In this document: positions 7,807-14,920 of the stretch, piece after piece
Layout: every line of letters begins with the position of its first letter
Position numbering within the stretch: position 1 is the first letter of the stretch
Source: Cnuella takakiae
GTDB lineage: Bacteria > Bacteroidota > Bacteroidia > Chitinophagales > Chitinophagaceae
Assembly (NCBI RefSeq): GCF_001953305.1
Contig: NZ_MTFE01000010.1
Span: 4,843,933-4,878,052, forward strand
Direction: 5' to 3'
Length of the DNA stretch: 34,120 nt
The notes under the pieces: model-generated
Seen by the model: the letters and a program-made list of their open reading frames with translations, nothing else
Databases searched by the model: none
What the model was told of the DNA's origin: nothing
Made by a program: the position numbers and the translations under genes

Positions 7807-8259
7807 TTAAAACTTGGTTCCGAGTACTCCCGAAAAGTCGGTCGCAATATCATCTTCCCAGATGTGGGAAATGAGCCGTTCCAGGCCTGTTTTGTGAAAA
7901 CGGGTATTCTCACCATAAATATTGGGCGTACTATACTCGCCAAAGGCATACAGCCCTTCCTGCCGGCGGGCAAAATGCAGGCGGTAGGTAAGTTTGGGCT
8001 GGCTCATTTTGTACACCAGCAGTTCAAATGCAGTTATAGTGGGATGGATGAGCGACTTGGCTTCCACCACATCGGCACGGATATTCTGAAAGGTGTTGAG
8101 CTGATCGCAAATGTTTTCAAAGGCCGCACGGGCCTTCTGGTCCAGGAACTCCTGTATCGCATCAAAATCGGACTGGGAAAGATCGGGGATCTTTTTTTCA
8201 AAACCCTGCGCCTTGATCACATCATCTATTTGCTGTCTCCAGTTGGTCATAAGTAGCAT
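7807..8259 (-). CDS. Hypothetical protein (about 150 aa)
   Basis: I do not recognise this soluble alpha/beta protein. The first 75 residues are helical ('WRQQIDDVIKAQGFEKKIPDLSQSDFDAIQEFLDQK' region), the rest looks beta-rich ('KLTYRLHFARRQEGLYAFGEYS'). The ATGs at 8259 and 8250 are three codons apart and either could be used; a longer frame from 8337 was rejected because its extra 26 residues overlap the divergent promoter and do not look like protein. There is no signal peptide. It is divergent from the gene at 8369 and convergent with the helical protein gene. Confidence 0.6.
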   Translation of the reverse strand: MLLMTNWRQQIDDVIKAQGFEKKIPDLSQSDFDAIQEFLDQKARAAFENICDQLNTFQNIRADVVEAKSLIHPTITAFELLVYKMSQPKLTYRLHFARRQEGLYAFGEYSTPNIYGENTRFHKTGLERLISHIWEDDIATDFSGVLGTKF

Positions 8260-8356
8260 GTTGGGGGTGTTTTGCGGTTCATCCCAATAGCAGCAGGGTT
8301 GCAGTTGCGCATGCAATAACGCAGCAATCCGCCCCATATTGCCTTGCCCCAGGCCC

Positions 8357-8364
8357 TACCTTTG
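8357..8364 (+). promoter_or_regulatory. -7 promoter element TACCTTTG directly before ATG
   Basis: A perfect TAnnTTTG ends 4 bases before the ATG at 8369, placing the expected transcription start on or next to the A of the start codon. This implies a leaderless mRNA and rules out the longer upstream start. Confidence 0.6.
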
Positions 8365-8368
8365 CCGC

Positions 8369-8770
8369 ATGATTTCCGTACAAGAGTTCAGGCCGGGCAA
8401 CATGCTGCTGGCCAAAGAGGGTGCCCGCATCAAGATGACCGCGGCCACACTGGAGCATTTCGGCCTGGTGGCACGCGGCGAAGGCGCCACGCTTTTTCCC
8501 GTTGTGCTCAAACCCGAACTGCTGGAACGCTGTGGTTTTGTGGAAAATATGGACTATGCGCTGCGGCCGCAGGCCCGCGAGTTTCGGCTGGTATTGCCGG
8601 TGATGGGCAGTGCCCAAAATGAAATACTGGCATGGGTAAAAAGCAATGGCGAATGCTTTGGGCGTGCCCAGGTAAACGGCGCCGTTGTGAGCAATAATGT
8701 GCACCAATTGCACCAGTTGCAGAACCTCTACTACGCCCTGGTGGGACAGGAACTGGAGGTTAAAGCATAA
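8369..8770 (+). CDS. Uncharacterised Bacteroidota protein of the 'R-x-GN ... HQLQNLYYAL' type
   Basis: The 133-residue soluble product has an opening 'EFRPGNMLLA', a central 'FPVVLKPELLERCGF' and a C-terminal 'VHQLHQLQNLYYALVGQELEV'. The last two match a small-protein pattern I know from many Bacteroidota genomes and their prophages, where the ends are conserved and the middle varies; function is unknown. The start ATG at 8369 is preferred over an in-frame start 30 bases upstream because a perfect -7 promoter element lies inside that extension. No signal peptide is seen. It is followed by an inverted short-repeat region and then hpf, with no hairpin terminator of its own. There is no other phage gene nearby. 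Confidence 0.75.
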   Translation: MISVQEFRPGNMLLAKEGARIKMTAATLEHFGLVARGEGATLFPVVLKPELLERCGFVENMDYALRPQAREFRLVLPVMGSAQNEILAWVKSNGECFGRAQVNGAVVSNNVHQLHQLQNLYYALVGQELEVKA

Positions 8771-8873
8771 GAATTCCGGCTGTAAGATTCCGGATTCCGG
8801 CCGTTTTTGCCACTAGTAAACACCCAGCCGGGAATGCATTGCGCAATCCGGAATCCCATATCCGAAATCCTTT
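8770..8873. repeat. Inverted pair of degenerate ATTCCGG arrays after the stop codon
   Basis: The left array (8770-8803) repeats ATTCCGG-like units and the right array (8833-8873) carries the same units inverted; 8786-8796 and 8845-8855 are exact 11-bp reverse complements. The left one begins at the last base of the stop codon. It fills most of the gap before hpf. Confidence 0.6.
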
Positions 8874-8912
8874 ATGGTATGAAAATGGTTAGCTTTTCTG
8901 AAAATAAAAGCT

Positions 8913-9230
8913 ATGGATGTGATCATACAATCGCTGGGTTTTAAGGCAGGCGAAGCTTTAGAAAGCTATATCCGTGAGAAACTGGAAAAACTAAAGCCCG
9001 ATGACAAGATTGTAAGGGCTAATGTTACCCTCTTCCTGGGCCCTGACCGTGCCACGCCCAACACATACTGTGAAATAAGGCTTGAAGTACCCGGCCCCGA
9101 TCTGTTTATCAAAGAATCGGCGGTAGAGTTTGAACAGGCGGTAGACGAATGCGTGAATAAACTGCAGGGACAGCTGCGCAAACAAAAAGAGAAGCAGGTG
9201 GATCGCTGGCAGGGCAAAGTGAATGAATGA
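8913..9230 (+). CDS. hpf: Ribosome hibernation-promoting factor, HPF/YfiA (short form)
   Basis: The 105-residue product matches the short HPF/RaiA family, which binds the 30S decoding region in stationary phase and inactivates or dimerises ribosomes. The beta-alpha-beta-beta-beta-alpha order is visible: 'DVIIQSLGFKAGEALESYIREKLEKL' (strand and helix 1), 'IVRANVTLFLG', 'TYCEIRLEVPG', 'LFIKESAVEFEQAVDECVNKLQGQLRKQKEK' (helix 2, ending basic). It lacks the C-terminal dimerisation domain of long HPF. The ATG at 8913 is directly preceded by a 7-bp hairpin (8891-8897 with 8906-8912) whose 3' arm touches the start codon and could limit translation; TAGCTTTT at 8890 resembles the -7 element. Confidence 0.9.
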   Translation: MDVIIQSLGFKAGEALESYIREKLEKLKPDDKIVRANVTLFLGPDRATPNTYCEIRLEVPGPDLFIKESAVEFEQAVDECVNKLQGQLRKQKEKQVDRWQGKVNE

Positions 9231-9270
9231 GTGATGAATGATGCGTTTGCTTTTAGTACCCATCATTTCC

Positions 9271-9311
9271 CAACAAAAAAGCCGGCAGTAACCCTGCCGG
9301 CTTTTTTGTTG
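9271..9311. terminator. Perfect 18-bp terminator after hpf
   Basis: Positions 9271-9288 pair exactly with 9294-9311 around TAACC; T6 in the right arm and A6 in the left make it bidirectional, serving hpf and the convergent GH43 gene. Confidence 0.9.
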
Positions 9312-9422
9312 TTATGCGTTTAAATGATGAATACTAAAGCGATGAGGTAATTTTTAGGGATCGGTTAGCTTGTTTGATTATGCAGTTAGGTTTCTCTTTT
9401 TGCGTACCCGTTAGTGCAAGGG

Positions 9423-9443
9423 ATGCTGAAACAAGTTCAGCAT
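9423..9443. repeat. Dispersed hairpin repeat ATGCTGAA-ACAAG-TTCAGCAT, copy 1
   Basis: An 8-bp perfect stem with ACAAG loop, followed by GACAG. A second copy lies at 28748-28768, differing by one compensated base pair (T-A here, C-G there). It resembles the short REP-like hairpins seen in many genomes. Confidence 0.7.
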
Positions 9444-9490
9444 GACAGACCCAAACGGCAACTGGTTTCCCTTCGTACCTTGAAATCTTT

Positions 9491-9522
9491 CACCAAACAC
9501 CAAACACCAAACACCAAACACC
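9491..9522. repeat. Tandem CACCAAA microsatellite
   Basis: Four exact 7-base units (9491-9518) plus a partial one, ending two bases before the GH43 stop codon (minus strand). The same motif occurs as an inverted pair at 20222-20255. Confidence 0.85.
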
Positions 9523-9524
9523 TA

Positions 9525-10478
9525 TCACTTCACGCCCTCGCTTGTCATCACCACCCGCTTTATACTGCCGTCTTTATTGTACTTCAATTCATCAATACAT
9601 ACCGAGCGGCGGAAGGATCCGCCATGGGGCTGCAGGGCGCCGTTGTGGTAAATAAAATAGGACTTGCCTTTAAAGTCGATGATGGCCTGGTGGTTGGTAT
9701 TGCTGTTGCCTGCCAGCTCGTTGAGAATGCCCATATACTGCCAGGGACCGTTGATGCTGCGGCTGCGGGCATAAGCCGTCTTTTCGGGAAACTGGTAGGC
9801 ATAAGAAAGGTAGTACCAGCCCTTGTTTTTATGTATCCAGGGCGCTTCGGTAAAGTTGGGCAGTTGTATCCTGTTGATCGGGCCATCCAGCTCAATCATA
9901 TTGGGTTTTAGCTTTGCATATTTCAGCACCGTATTTCCCCAAAAAAGGTAAGCCTGTCCGTCGTCATCGATAAATACGGAGGGATCGATATCATCCCAGG
10001 AAATTTTGGCATCCGTGGTCATGTCGTTGGTGATAAGCGCCTTGCCCATGGCATCTTTGAATGGCCCCTCGGGACGGTCGGCAACAGCTACGCCAATGGC
10101 CTTGCCTGGAATAGAACCATGCTCTACGGTAGCATACCAATAAAACTTGCCATCCCGTTCAATTACCTGGCCTGCCCAGGCATCGGCCTTGGCCCACTTG
10201 AAATCGGAAACCTTTAGCGGCACGGGGTGCTCGGTCCAGTTAACCATATCGGAACTGGAAAATACCAGCCATTGGTTCATCACATAACGCTCCTGTCGCT
10301 CCGGTGCTTCGTCGTGGCCGGCATAGATATACACTTTACCGCCATGTACCAGGGCAGCCGGATCGGCGGTGTATTTGTGCCGGATAATGGGGTTGCCGGG
10401 CAAGGAATCATTTAAGGGCATGGCTAAGGCTGCTGACAATTTGAACAGTGCAGCAATGGCAATAAGCAATTTTTTCAT
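9525..10478 (-). CDS. Glycoside hydrolase family 43 (arabinosidase/xylosidase type), secreted
   Basis: A 317-residue exported enzyme with a signal peptide (residues 1-20) and one five-bladed beta-propeller. The GH43 catalytic triad is visible: general base D39 in 'YTADPAAL', the pKa-modulating D165 in 'DDIDPSVF' and general acid E211 in 'TEAPWIH'. 'DDDGQAYLFWG' and 'GWYYLSYA' are typical blade strands. Members cleave alpha-L-arabinofuranosyl or beta-xylosyl bonds in plant hemicellulose; which bond cannot be told here. There is no carbohydrate-binding module and no SusC/SusD pair nearby, so it is outside a full polysaccharide locus. The ATG at 10478 starts the signal peptide; a TTG 12 bases upstream was rejected. 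A TACCTTGC sequence about 20 bases upstream may be its -7 element. Confidence 0.9.
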   Translation of the reverse strand: MKKLLIAIAALFKLSAALAMPLNDSLPGNPIIRHKYTADPAALVHGGKVYIYAGHDEAPERQERYVMNQWLVFSSSDMVNWTEHPVPLKVSDFKWAKADAWAGQVIERDGKFYWYATVEHGSIPGKAIGVAVADRPEGPFKDAMGKALITNDMTTDAKISWDDIDPSVFIDDDGQAYLFWGNTVLKYAKLKPNMIELDGPINRIQLPNFTEAPWIHKNKGWYYLSYAYQFPEKTAYARSRSINGPWQYMGILNELAGNSNTNHQAIIDFKGKSYFIYHNGALQPHGGSFRRSVCIDELKYNKDGSIKRVVMTSEGVK

Positions 10479-10538
10479 GTTTGTTTCCAATGGTGGGATG
10501 CAAGGTAGGGAGGAATAAGTGTAAAAAAGACAATTATA

Positions 10539-10622
10539 AAACCGAAGATTTGTGTGATGGGAAATGATTTGTATGACTTACAGCAGCACTTACCTGATTG
10601 ATCTGGAAATGACCTGCTGTAA
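10539..10622. repeat. Third copy of the GATTTGTRTGAT-type dispersed repeat, with adjacent hairpin
   Basis: 10539-10576 matches the arms of the inverted element at 27515-27788; GAAATGATTTGTATGA (10561-10576) is identical in all copies. It is followed by a 9-bp stem (10578-10586 with 10614-10622). It lies in the 385-base gap between GH43 and htpG, in which I see no gene and no clear htpG heat-shock element. Confidence 0.6.
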
Positions 10623-10863
10623 CAGGAGATTGTTATTATAAACAATTGGGGCAACAGAACTTACATTTCAACTTCACCGATGCCAAGAGCAAAATGACTT
10701 TTCGATCGTGGACACCCATCATACAAATCTTTTTCCATCAAACAAATCTGCGGCTCGGGGTTTATGTCAATTTGGCAACAAGCCCCCCTTTGGCCCGCGC
10801 CTTGTTACCTAGGGCTTGCCTGAAGGGCTTCTATTTACCCCATTTACTAAAACATAAAGGCTT

Positions 10864-12753
10864 ATGCAGCAACAAAAAGGGACCATTTCGATCCATACCG
10901 AGAACATCTTCCCTATCATCAAGAAATTCCTGTACTCCGACCACGAGATCTTTTTGCGTGAGCTGGTGAGCAACGCCGTTGACGCCACCCAAAAAATCAA
11001 GCGCCTCTCCTCCCTCGGCCAGGCTGCCGGTGAACTGGGCGAGCTGAAAGTGTCGGTATCTTTTGACAAGGAAGCAAAGACCATCACTATTTCGGATCGT
11101 GGTATTGGCATGACTGCCGAAGAAATCCAGAAATACATCAACCAGATCGCATTTTCCGGTGCTACCGAGTTTATGGAGAAGTTCAAGGAAGCCAAAGATG
11201 CCAACGAAATCATCGGCCGCTTTGGTTTGGGCTTTTACTCGGCATTTATGGTGGCCGATAAGGTGGAGATCAATACCCTGTCGTACCAGCCCGGTGCAGA
11301 GCCTGCCCGTTGGATTTGCGATGGCAGCACCGAGTACGAAATCACTGAAGGCGACCGCACCGACCGTGGCACCGAGGTGATCCTGCATATCAACAGCGAG
11401 TCAGAAGAATTTCTGGATAAACACAAGCTGGAAGAAATCCTCAACAAGTACGGCAAGTTCCTGCCCGTACCTATTGAGTTCATGACCAAAACAGAGTCGG
11501 TTGAAGACGGTGAAGATGAAGAAGGCAAACCCAGGTACAAAACCGTGGAGCTGCCCAATATCATCAACAACACCACACCCATCTGGACCAAGACGCCTTC
11601 CGACCTGAAGGACGAGGACTACCTCAATTTCTATAAAGAACTGTATCCTTTTTCGGAGGAGCCGCTGTTCTGGATCCACCTTAATGTGGACTACCCATTC
11701 AACCTCACGGGTGTTTTGTACTTCCCCAAGGTGAAGAACGAAATGGACCTGCAGCGTAACAAGATCAAGTTGTTCTCGCGCCAGGTGTTTATCACTGACG
11801 AAGTGAAGGATATTGTTCCCGAATTCCTGATGCTGCTGCATGGCGTGATCGACTCTCCCGATATTCCGCTGAACGTAAGCCGCAGCTTCCTGCAGGCCGA
11901 CAGCAATGTAAAGAAGATCAACTCCTATATCACCCGCAAGGTTGCCGACAAACTTGCCGAGCTGTTTAAAAAAGACCGCAAGGCATATGAAGAAAAATGG
12001 AACGATATCGGCCTTTTCGTGAAATACGGCATGATCAGCGAAGAAAAGTTTTTTGAAAAAGGAAAAGAGTTTGCGCTGCTCACCAACACCAAGGGCGAGT
12101 TCTTCACCTTTGATGAATACAAAGAGAAAGTAGCACCGGTACAAACCGATAAAGAAGGCACCGCAGTATACCTTTATTCTGTAGATGCCGCCAAACAGGA
12201 TGCCTTTATTCAATCGGCCAACAACCGCGGCTACGATGTGCTGGTGATGAACTCACCCATCGACAACCACTTCATCCACAACCTGGAGCTGAAGCTTGAA
12301 AAAACATCGCTGAAGCGTGTAGACGCTGATGTCATGGACAAGCTGATTGAAAAGGACGAGAGCCGCAGCCATGTGCTGAGTGAAGAAGAAAGCAAGCAGG
12401 TAAAGGAAATCTTTGAAAAAGCCATTGGCAAGCCCGAGATGCAGGTGCATATTGAGGCGCTGAGCCCCGATGAACTGCCGGTAACCGTTACCATGGAAGA
12501 ATGGATGCGCCGCATGAAAGACATGGCCAAGATGGGTGGCGGCATGGGCTTCTATGGCAACCTCCCCGACAGCTACAAGGTAGCCATCAATGGCAACCAC
12601 AAATTGGTAAACCGCATCCTGCAGGCCGATGGTGAAGCCGCTAAACTGGAGATTGCCAAGCAGGCATACGACCTGGCGCTGCTGTCGCAAGGCATGCTCA
12701 CCGGAGCAGACCTTACCGCTTTTGTAAACAGGAGCGTGAATATGATTGGCTAA
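10864..12753 (+). CDS. htpG: Molecular chaperone HtpG (Hsp90)
   Basis: The 629-residue product is a full-length bacterial Hsp90, an ATP-driven cytosolic dimer that remodels folding clients. The GHKL ATPase domain covers about residues 1-215: 'LRELVSNAVDA' with N37, 'ISDRGIGM' with D78, and 'IGRFGLGFYSAF' (about 117-128) for the ATP lid. The middle domain follows, including 'NVSRSFLQ' with the catalytic-loop arginine that contacts ATP, then the C-terminal dimerisation region. It lacks the eukaryotic MEEVD tail, as expected. The ATG at 10864 fits the family N-terminus ('KGTISIHTENIFPIIKKFLY'). A strong terminator follows, so it is transcribed alone. No CIRCE-type operator is visible upstream. 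Confidence 0.98.
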   Translation: MQQQKGTISIHTENIFPIIKKFLYSDHEIFLRELVSNAVDATQKIKRLSSLGQAAGELGELKVSVSFDKEAKTITISDRGIGMTAEEIQKYINQIAFSGATEFMEKFKEAKDANEIIGRFGLGFYSAFMVADKVEINTLSYQPGAEPARWICDGSTEYEITEGDRTDRGTEVILHINSESEEFLDKHKLEEILNKYGKFLPVPIEFMTKTESVEDGEDEEGKPRYKTVELPNIINNTTPIWTKTPSDLKDEDYLNFYKELYPFSEEPLFWIHLNVDYPFNLTGVLYFPKVKNEMDLQRNKIKLFSRQVFITDEVKDIVPEFLMLLHGVIDSPDIPLNVSRSFLQADSNVKKINSYITRKVADKLAELFKKDRKAYEEKWNDIGLFVKYGMISEEKFFEKGKEFALLTNTKGEFFTFDEYKEKVAPVQTDKEGTAVYLYSVDAAKQDAFIQSANNRGYDVLVMNSPIDNHFIHNLELKLEKTSLKRVDADVMDKLIEKDESRSHVLSEEESKQVKEIFEKAIGKPEMQVHIEALSPDELPVTVTMEEWMRRMKDMAKMGGGMGFYGNLPDSYKVAINGNHKLVNRILQADGEAAKLEIAKQAYDLALLSQGMLTGADLTAFVNRSVNMIG

Positions 12754-12776
12754 GCACCACGCACAAATAGATATGT

Positions 12777-12812
12777 GAAAAAGGTTCGGGGCACAAACCC
12801 CGAACCTTTTTC
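12777..12812 (+). terminator. Terminator after htpG
   Basis: A perfect 15-bp stem (12777-12791 with 12798-12812), CACAAA loop and T5 run in the right arm, 24 bases after the stop. Confidence 0.9.
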
Positions 12813-12879
12813 TTTGCCCGACCCCAATGATATAATTTGAGGTTAATACCTAACCTTTGCTGCATACTAATTGCGAAAC

Positions 12880-13572
12880 ATGCAACCCACCAAAACTGCC
12901 GCTCAACTGCAAGAGGAAAAAGAAAAGATCATTAGCCTGTTGCTACACGACCTGCGTCCACCGCTACAGGTGCTGCGCTTTTTAACCGGCCACCTTGCCG
13001 GTAGCAATGGCGCATCCATGTCGCCAGAAATGATCCAGGCTTATATGCAGGAACTCAATATGGCTGTAGAAGAACTGGTGCAGTCGTCCAGCGCCATTTT
13101 TACCTGGCTGGAGGTACAGCGCGACCGCTTTGCAGGCAAGCCGCAGGAAATAAGCATCAGCGGGCTTTTACAAAAAACGATACAACAGTTTAAAGAAGAT
13201 GTTCCCAACAACAGTTCCGAACTGGTTGTTGACGCAACCCAGGATGTATCGGTAATGATTGATGCCCCTGCCGTGCAGGTTGCCCTGATTCAACTGCTGC
13301 GCAATGCAACAACGGCGGCTAAAGGAAGCCCGGTACGGCTGCATGGCCGCAAAGAGGGAAGCTGGCTGTACCTATCGGTGCAGGACAGCGGCAAAGGCAT
13401 CAGTGAAAAAGTTACGGAAAGCATCAAGGCCCACCTGAAGGGCGATATGTATCATCCACTTCTGTACCGCTATGGGTACCGCATTGTAGTGAAAGTGATG
13501 GAACTGCTGGGGGGAGCGGTTCAGTTTACCATAGGCCAGGGCACTACCGCAACGCTGGCCATACCCGTATAA
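12880..13572 (+). CDS. Soluble sensor histidine kinase without a sensor domain
   Basis: This 230-residue cytoplasmic protein consists only of the kinase core. The dimerisation domain carries the H-box 'LLLHDLRPPLQ' with phospho-acceptor H23, and the ATPase domain has an N-box ('LIQLLRNATTAA'), a G1 box ('VQDSGKGIS') and a final 'GGAVQFTIGQGTTATLAIPV'. It has no transmembrane segment, PAS or GAF domain, so input must come from a partner protein. The closest neighbour is the convergent NarL-type regulator gene, whose stop is only 95 bases away; kinase and regulator could be partners although not cotranscribed. The ATG at 12880 is preferred over TTG 9 bases upstream. AACCTTTG at 12852 resembles a -7 element. 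Confidence 0.85.
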   Translation: MQPTKTAAQLQEEKEKIISLLLHDLRPPLQVLRFLTGHLAGSNGASMSPEMIQAYMQELNMAVEELVQSSSAIFTWLEVQRDRFAGKPQEISISGLLQKTIQQFKEDVPNNSSELVVDATQDVSVMIDAPAVQVALIQLLRNATTAAKGSPVRLHGRKEGSWLYLSVQDSGKGISEKVTESIKAHLKGDMYHPLLYRYGYRIVVKVMELLGGAVQFTIGQGTTATLAIPV

Positions 13573-13664
13573 AAAAACCGCCAGGCAACCATTGGCTACC
13601 TGCAATCCTTACCATGTAAACAAAAGCCGGATTGCAGGGGCCGCCGGAGCTTTGGCGGTTTTTT
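13572..13664. terminator. Two-level nested hairpin between convergent signalling genes
   Basis: An outer 12-bp stem (13572-13583 with 13653-13664, A/T-tracts at its base) encloses an inner perfect 10-bp stem (13599-13608 with 13629-13638). The outer stem begins at the kinase stop codon and ends 2 bases from the regulator stop, so it serves both genes. Confidence 0.75.
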
Positions 13665-13666
13665 AT

Positions 13667-14299
13667 TTATTGCTCAAACTTGTAGTGCTTGGCAATTTCA
13701 AGAATGTCGATCACATTCTTGGCGTTGAGTTTTTCAAGGATTCGTTTTTTATACGTAGAAACAGTCGTCTTCTGGAGGTTGAGGCTTTTGCTTATTTCGG
13801 GCAGACCATTGCCTTTGATCAGCTGGGTAGCAATCTCAAATTCGCGGTTCGAAAGCTTGGCAAAAGGATTCTCGTGTTCGATGCGGAAATAAGAAGAAGA
13901 GATTTCGGCAAGAATATCCTTATTGAAATACTTCTTACCATCCAGTACCATCTGAATAGCGCTCTTCACCTTTTCGGGATCGGAGTTCTTGGGCAGGAAG
14001 GCACGTGCACCGGCTTTGAAATAACGCAAGGCATACATCTGCTCGGCAGCCACGGTGTGTACAATGATTTTGAGGGAAGGCTTTTTGTGCAGCAGTACCT
14101 GCAACAGGGAAATGCCATCCGACTTGGGCATGTTGATGTCGAGCACCAGCAATTCGTAGTCGTTGGTTCTTACTTTCTCATAAACTTCGTCTCCATCTTC
14201 GGCAAAATCAACCTGCAGGCTGGGAAACTGCTGATCGAAAATCCACTTCATGCCTACCCGTACGATGTAATGATCATCAGCGATCAGTACTTTTTTCAT
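13667..14299 (-). CDS. NarL/LuxR-type response regulator
   Basis: The 210-residue product has a receiver domain (about 1-120) and a C-terminal LuxR-type helix-turn-helix (about 147-205). Receiver residues are the acidic pair D8/D9 ('IADDH'), phospho-acceptor D54 ('LLVLDINMP'), T82 or nearby ('IIVHTVAA') and K104 ('FLPKNSDP'). The output domain reads 'LSNREFEIATQLIKGNGLPEISKSLNLQKTTVSTYKKRILEKL', a typical GerE fold. It is a DNA-binding transcription factor activated by phosphorylation. It lies 270 bases downstream of the Hpt gene on the same strand and is the natural last step of the hybrid kinase-Hpt relay. AACCTTTG at 14350-14357 (minus strand) could give it its own promoter. Confidence 0.92.
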   Translation of the reverse strand: MKKVLIADDHYIVRVGMKWIFDQQFPSLQVDFAEDGDEVYEKVRTNDYELLVLDINMPKSDGISLLQVLLHKKPSLKIIVHTVAAEQMYALRYFKAGARAFLPKNSDPEKVKSAIQMVLDGKKYFNKDILAEISSSYFRIEHENPFAKLSNREFEIATQLIKGNGLPEISKSLNLQKTTVSTYKKRILEKLNAKNVIDILEIAKHYKFEQ

Positions 14300-14569
14300 G
14301 GTTCTGGTATTAATGTGCTAATCACATAGGATATTGGAACATAAAAGAACAAAGGTTTACCAAAGCTTGCGGCTACTTTTCGCCAATACCCGTCATTCCT
14401 ACGGTGAAGCAGGCAATTAAGCTCCTGGCAAAAAATCCCGGTTCGTTTTCCCGGTATTCTGGCAAGCATACCAGTGTGGTTAGGGAAGCCGGCAGGTATT
14501 TAGCAAATAGAACTAAAAACTACCGACAGTAAGGTAGTAGATGTTCGAATTATGCCCCTGCAGTTTATA

Positions 14570-14920
14570 TCATGCCAGCACGGCACCGGTGGCAAGGAAA
14601 ATATTGAGTTCGTCCTCCAGCTGCCTGATTTGCAAGAGAAAGTTCAGCAGGCCTGATTCCAGTTCCGCCTCATCGGGCCGAGCCCCGTTGAGGTGCAACA
14701 GGTAGTCGATAAAAGGCAGCACTTCGGTTATGCCCATGAGGTAGTAGGCCGGTTTTAGCTGGTGTGCCAGCCCCCGCAGGGCAGGCCAGTTGCGGGCTGC
14801 AAAATAGCTTTTCAGCTTATCGCTGCTCTCCTGTACTTCCTTCAAAAATGTATGTGCCAGTACCTGCACCTGGGCCACGGGCAAACCCGTAGCCGCTCTT
14901 ACCCTTAATACATCAAACAT
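14570..14920 (-). CDS. Histidine phosphotransfer (Hpt) domain protein
   Basis: A 116-residue, all-helical, single-domain protein. The phosphotransfer motif is 'LRGLAHQLKPAYYLMGI' with H53 as acceptor; the canonical AHxLKGSxxxxG pattern is kept except that the Gly after Lys is Pro. Hpt proteins shuttle phosphate between the receiver of a hybrid kinase and the receiver of a separate regulator. Its start overlaps the end of the hybrid kinase gene by 8 bases (14913-14920), so the two are translationally coupled and almost certainly partners. It is followed by the NarL-type regulator. Confidence 0.85.
   Translation of the reverse strand: MFDVLRVRAATGLPVAQVQVLAHTFLKEVQESSDKLKSYFAARNWPALRGLAHQLKPAYYLMGITEVLPFIDYLLHLNGARPDEAELESGLLNFLLQIRQLEDELNIFLATGAVLA

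Noticed and set aside
8369-8770. Possible prophage remnant, because related small proteins occur in prophages
   Set aside because: No other phage gene, integrase or attachment site is near, and the gene has a host-type promoter.
9525-10478. Polysaccharide utilisation locus around GH43 and DUF1080
   Set aside because: No susC/susD pair, sulfatase or further glycosidase cluster is present, and the two genes are 8 kb apart among unrelated genes.
11401-12213. Long minus-strand open frame (270 codons) opposite htpG
   Set aside because: It is the antisense shadow of a strongly conserved gene and its Phe/Val/Leu-rich product has no recognisable family.
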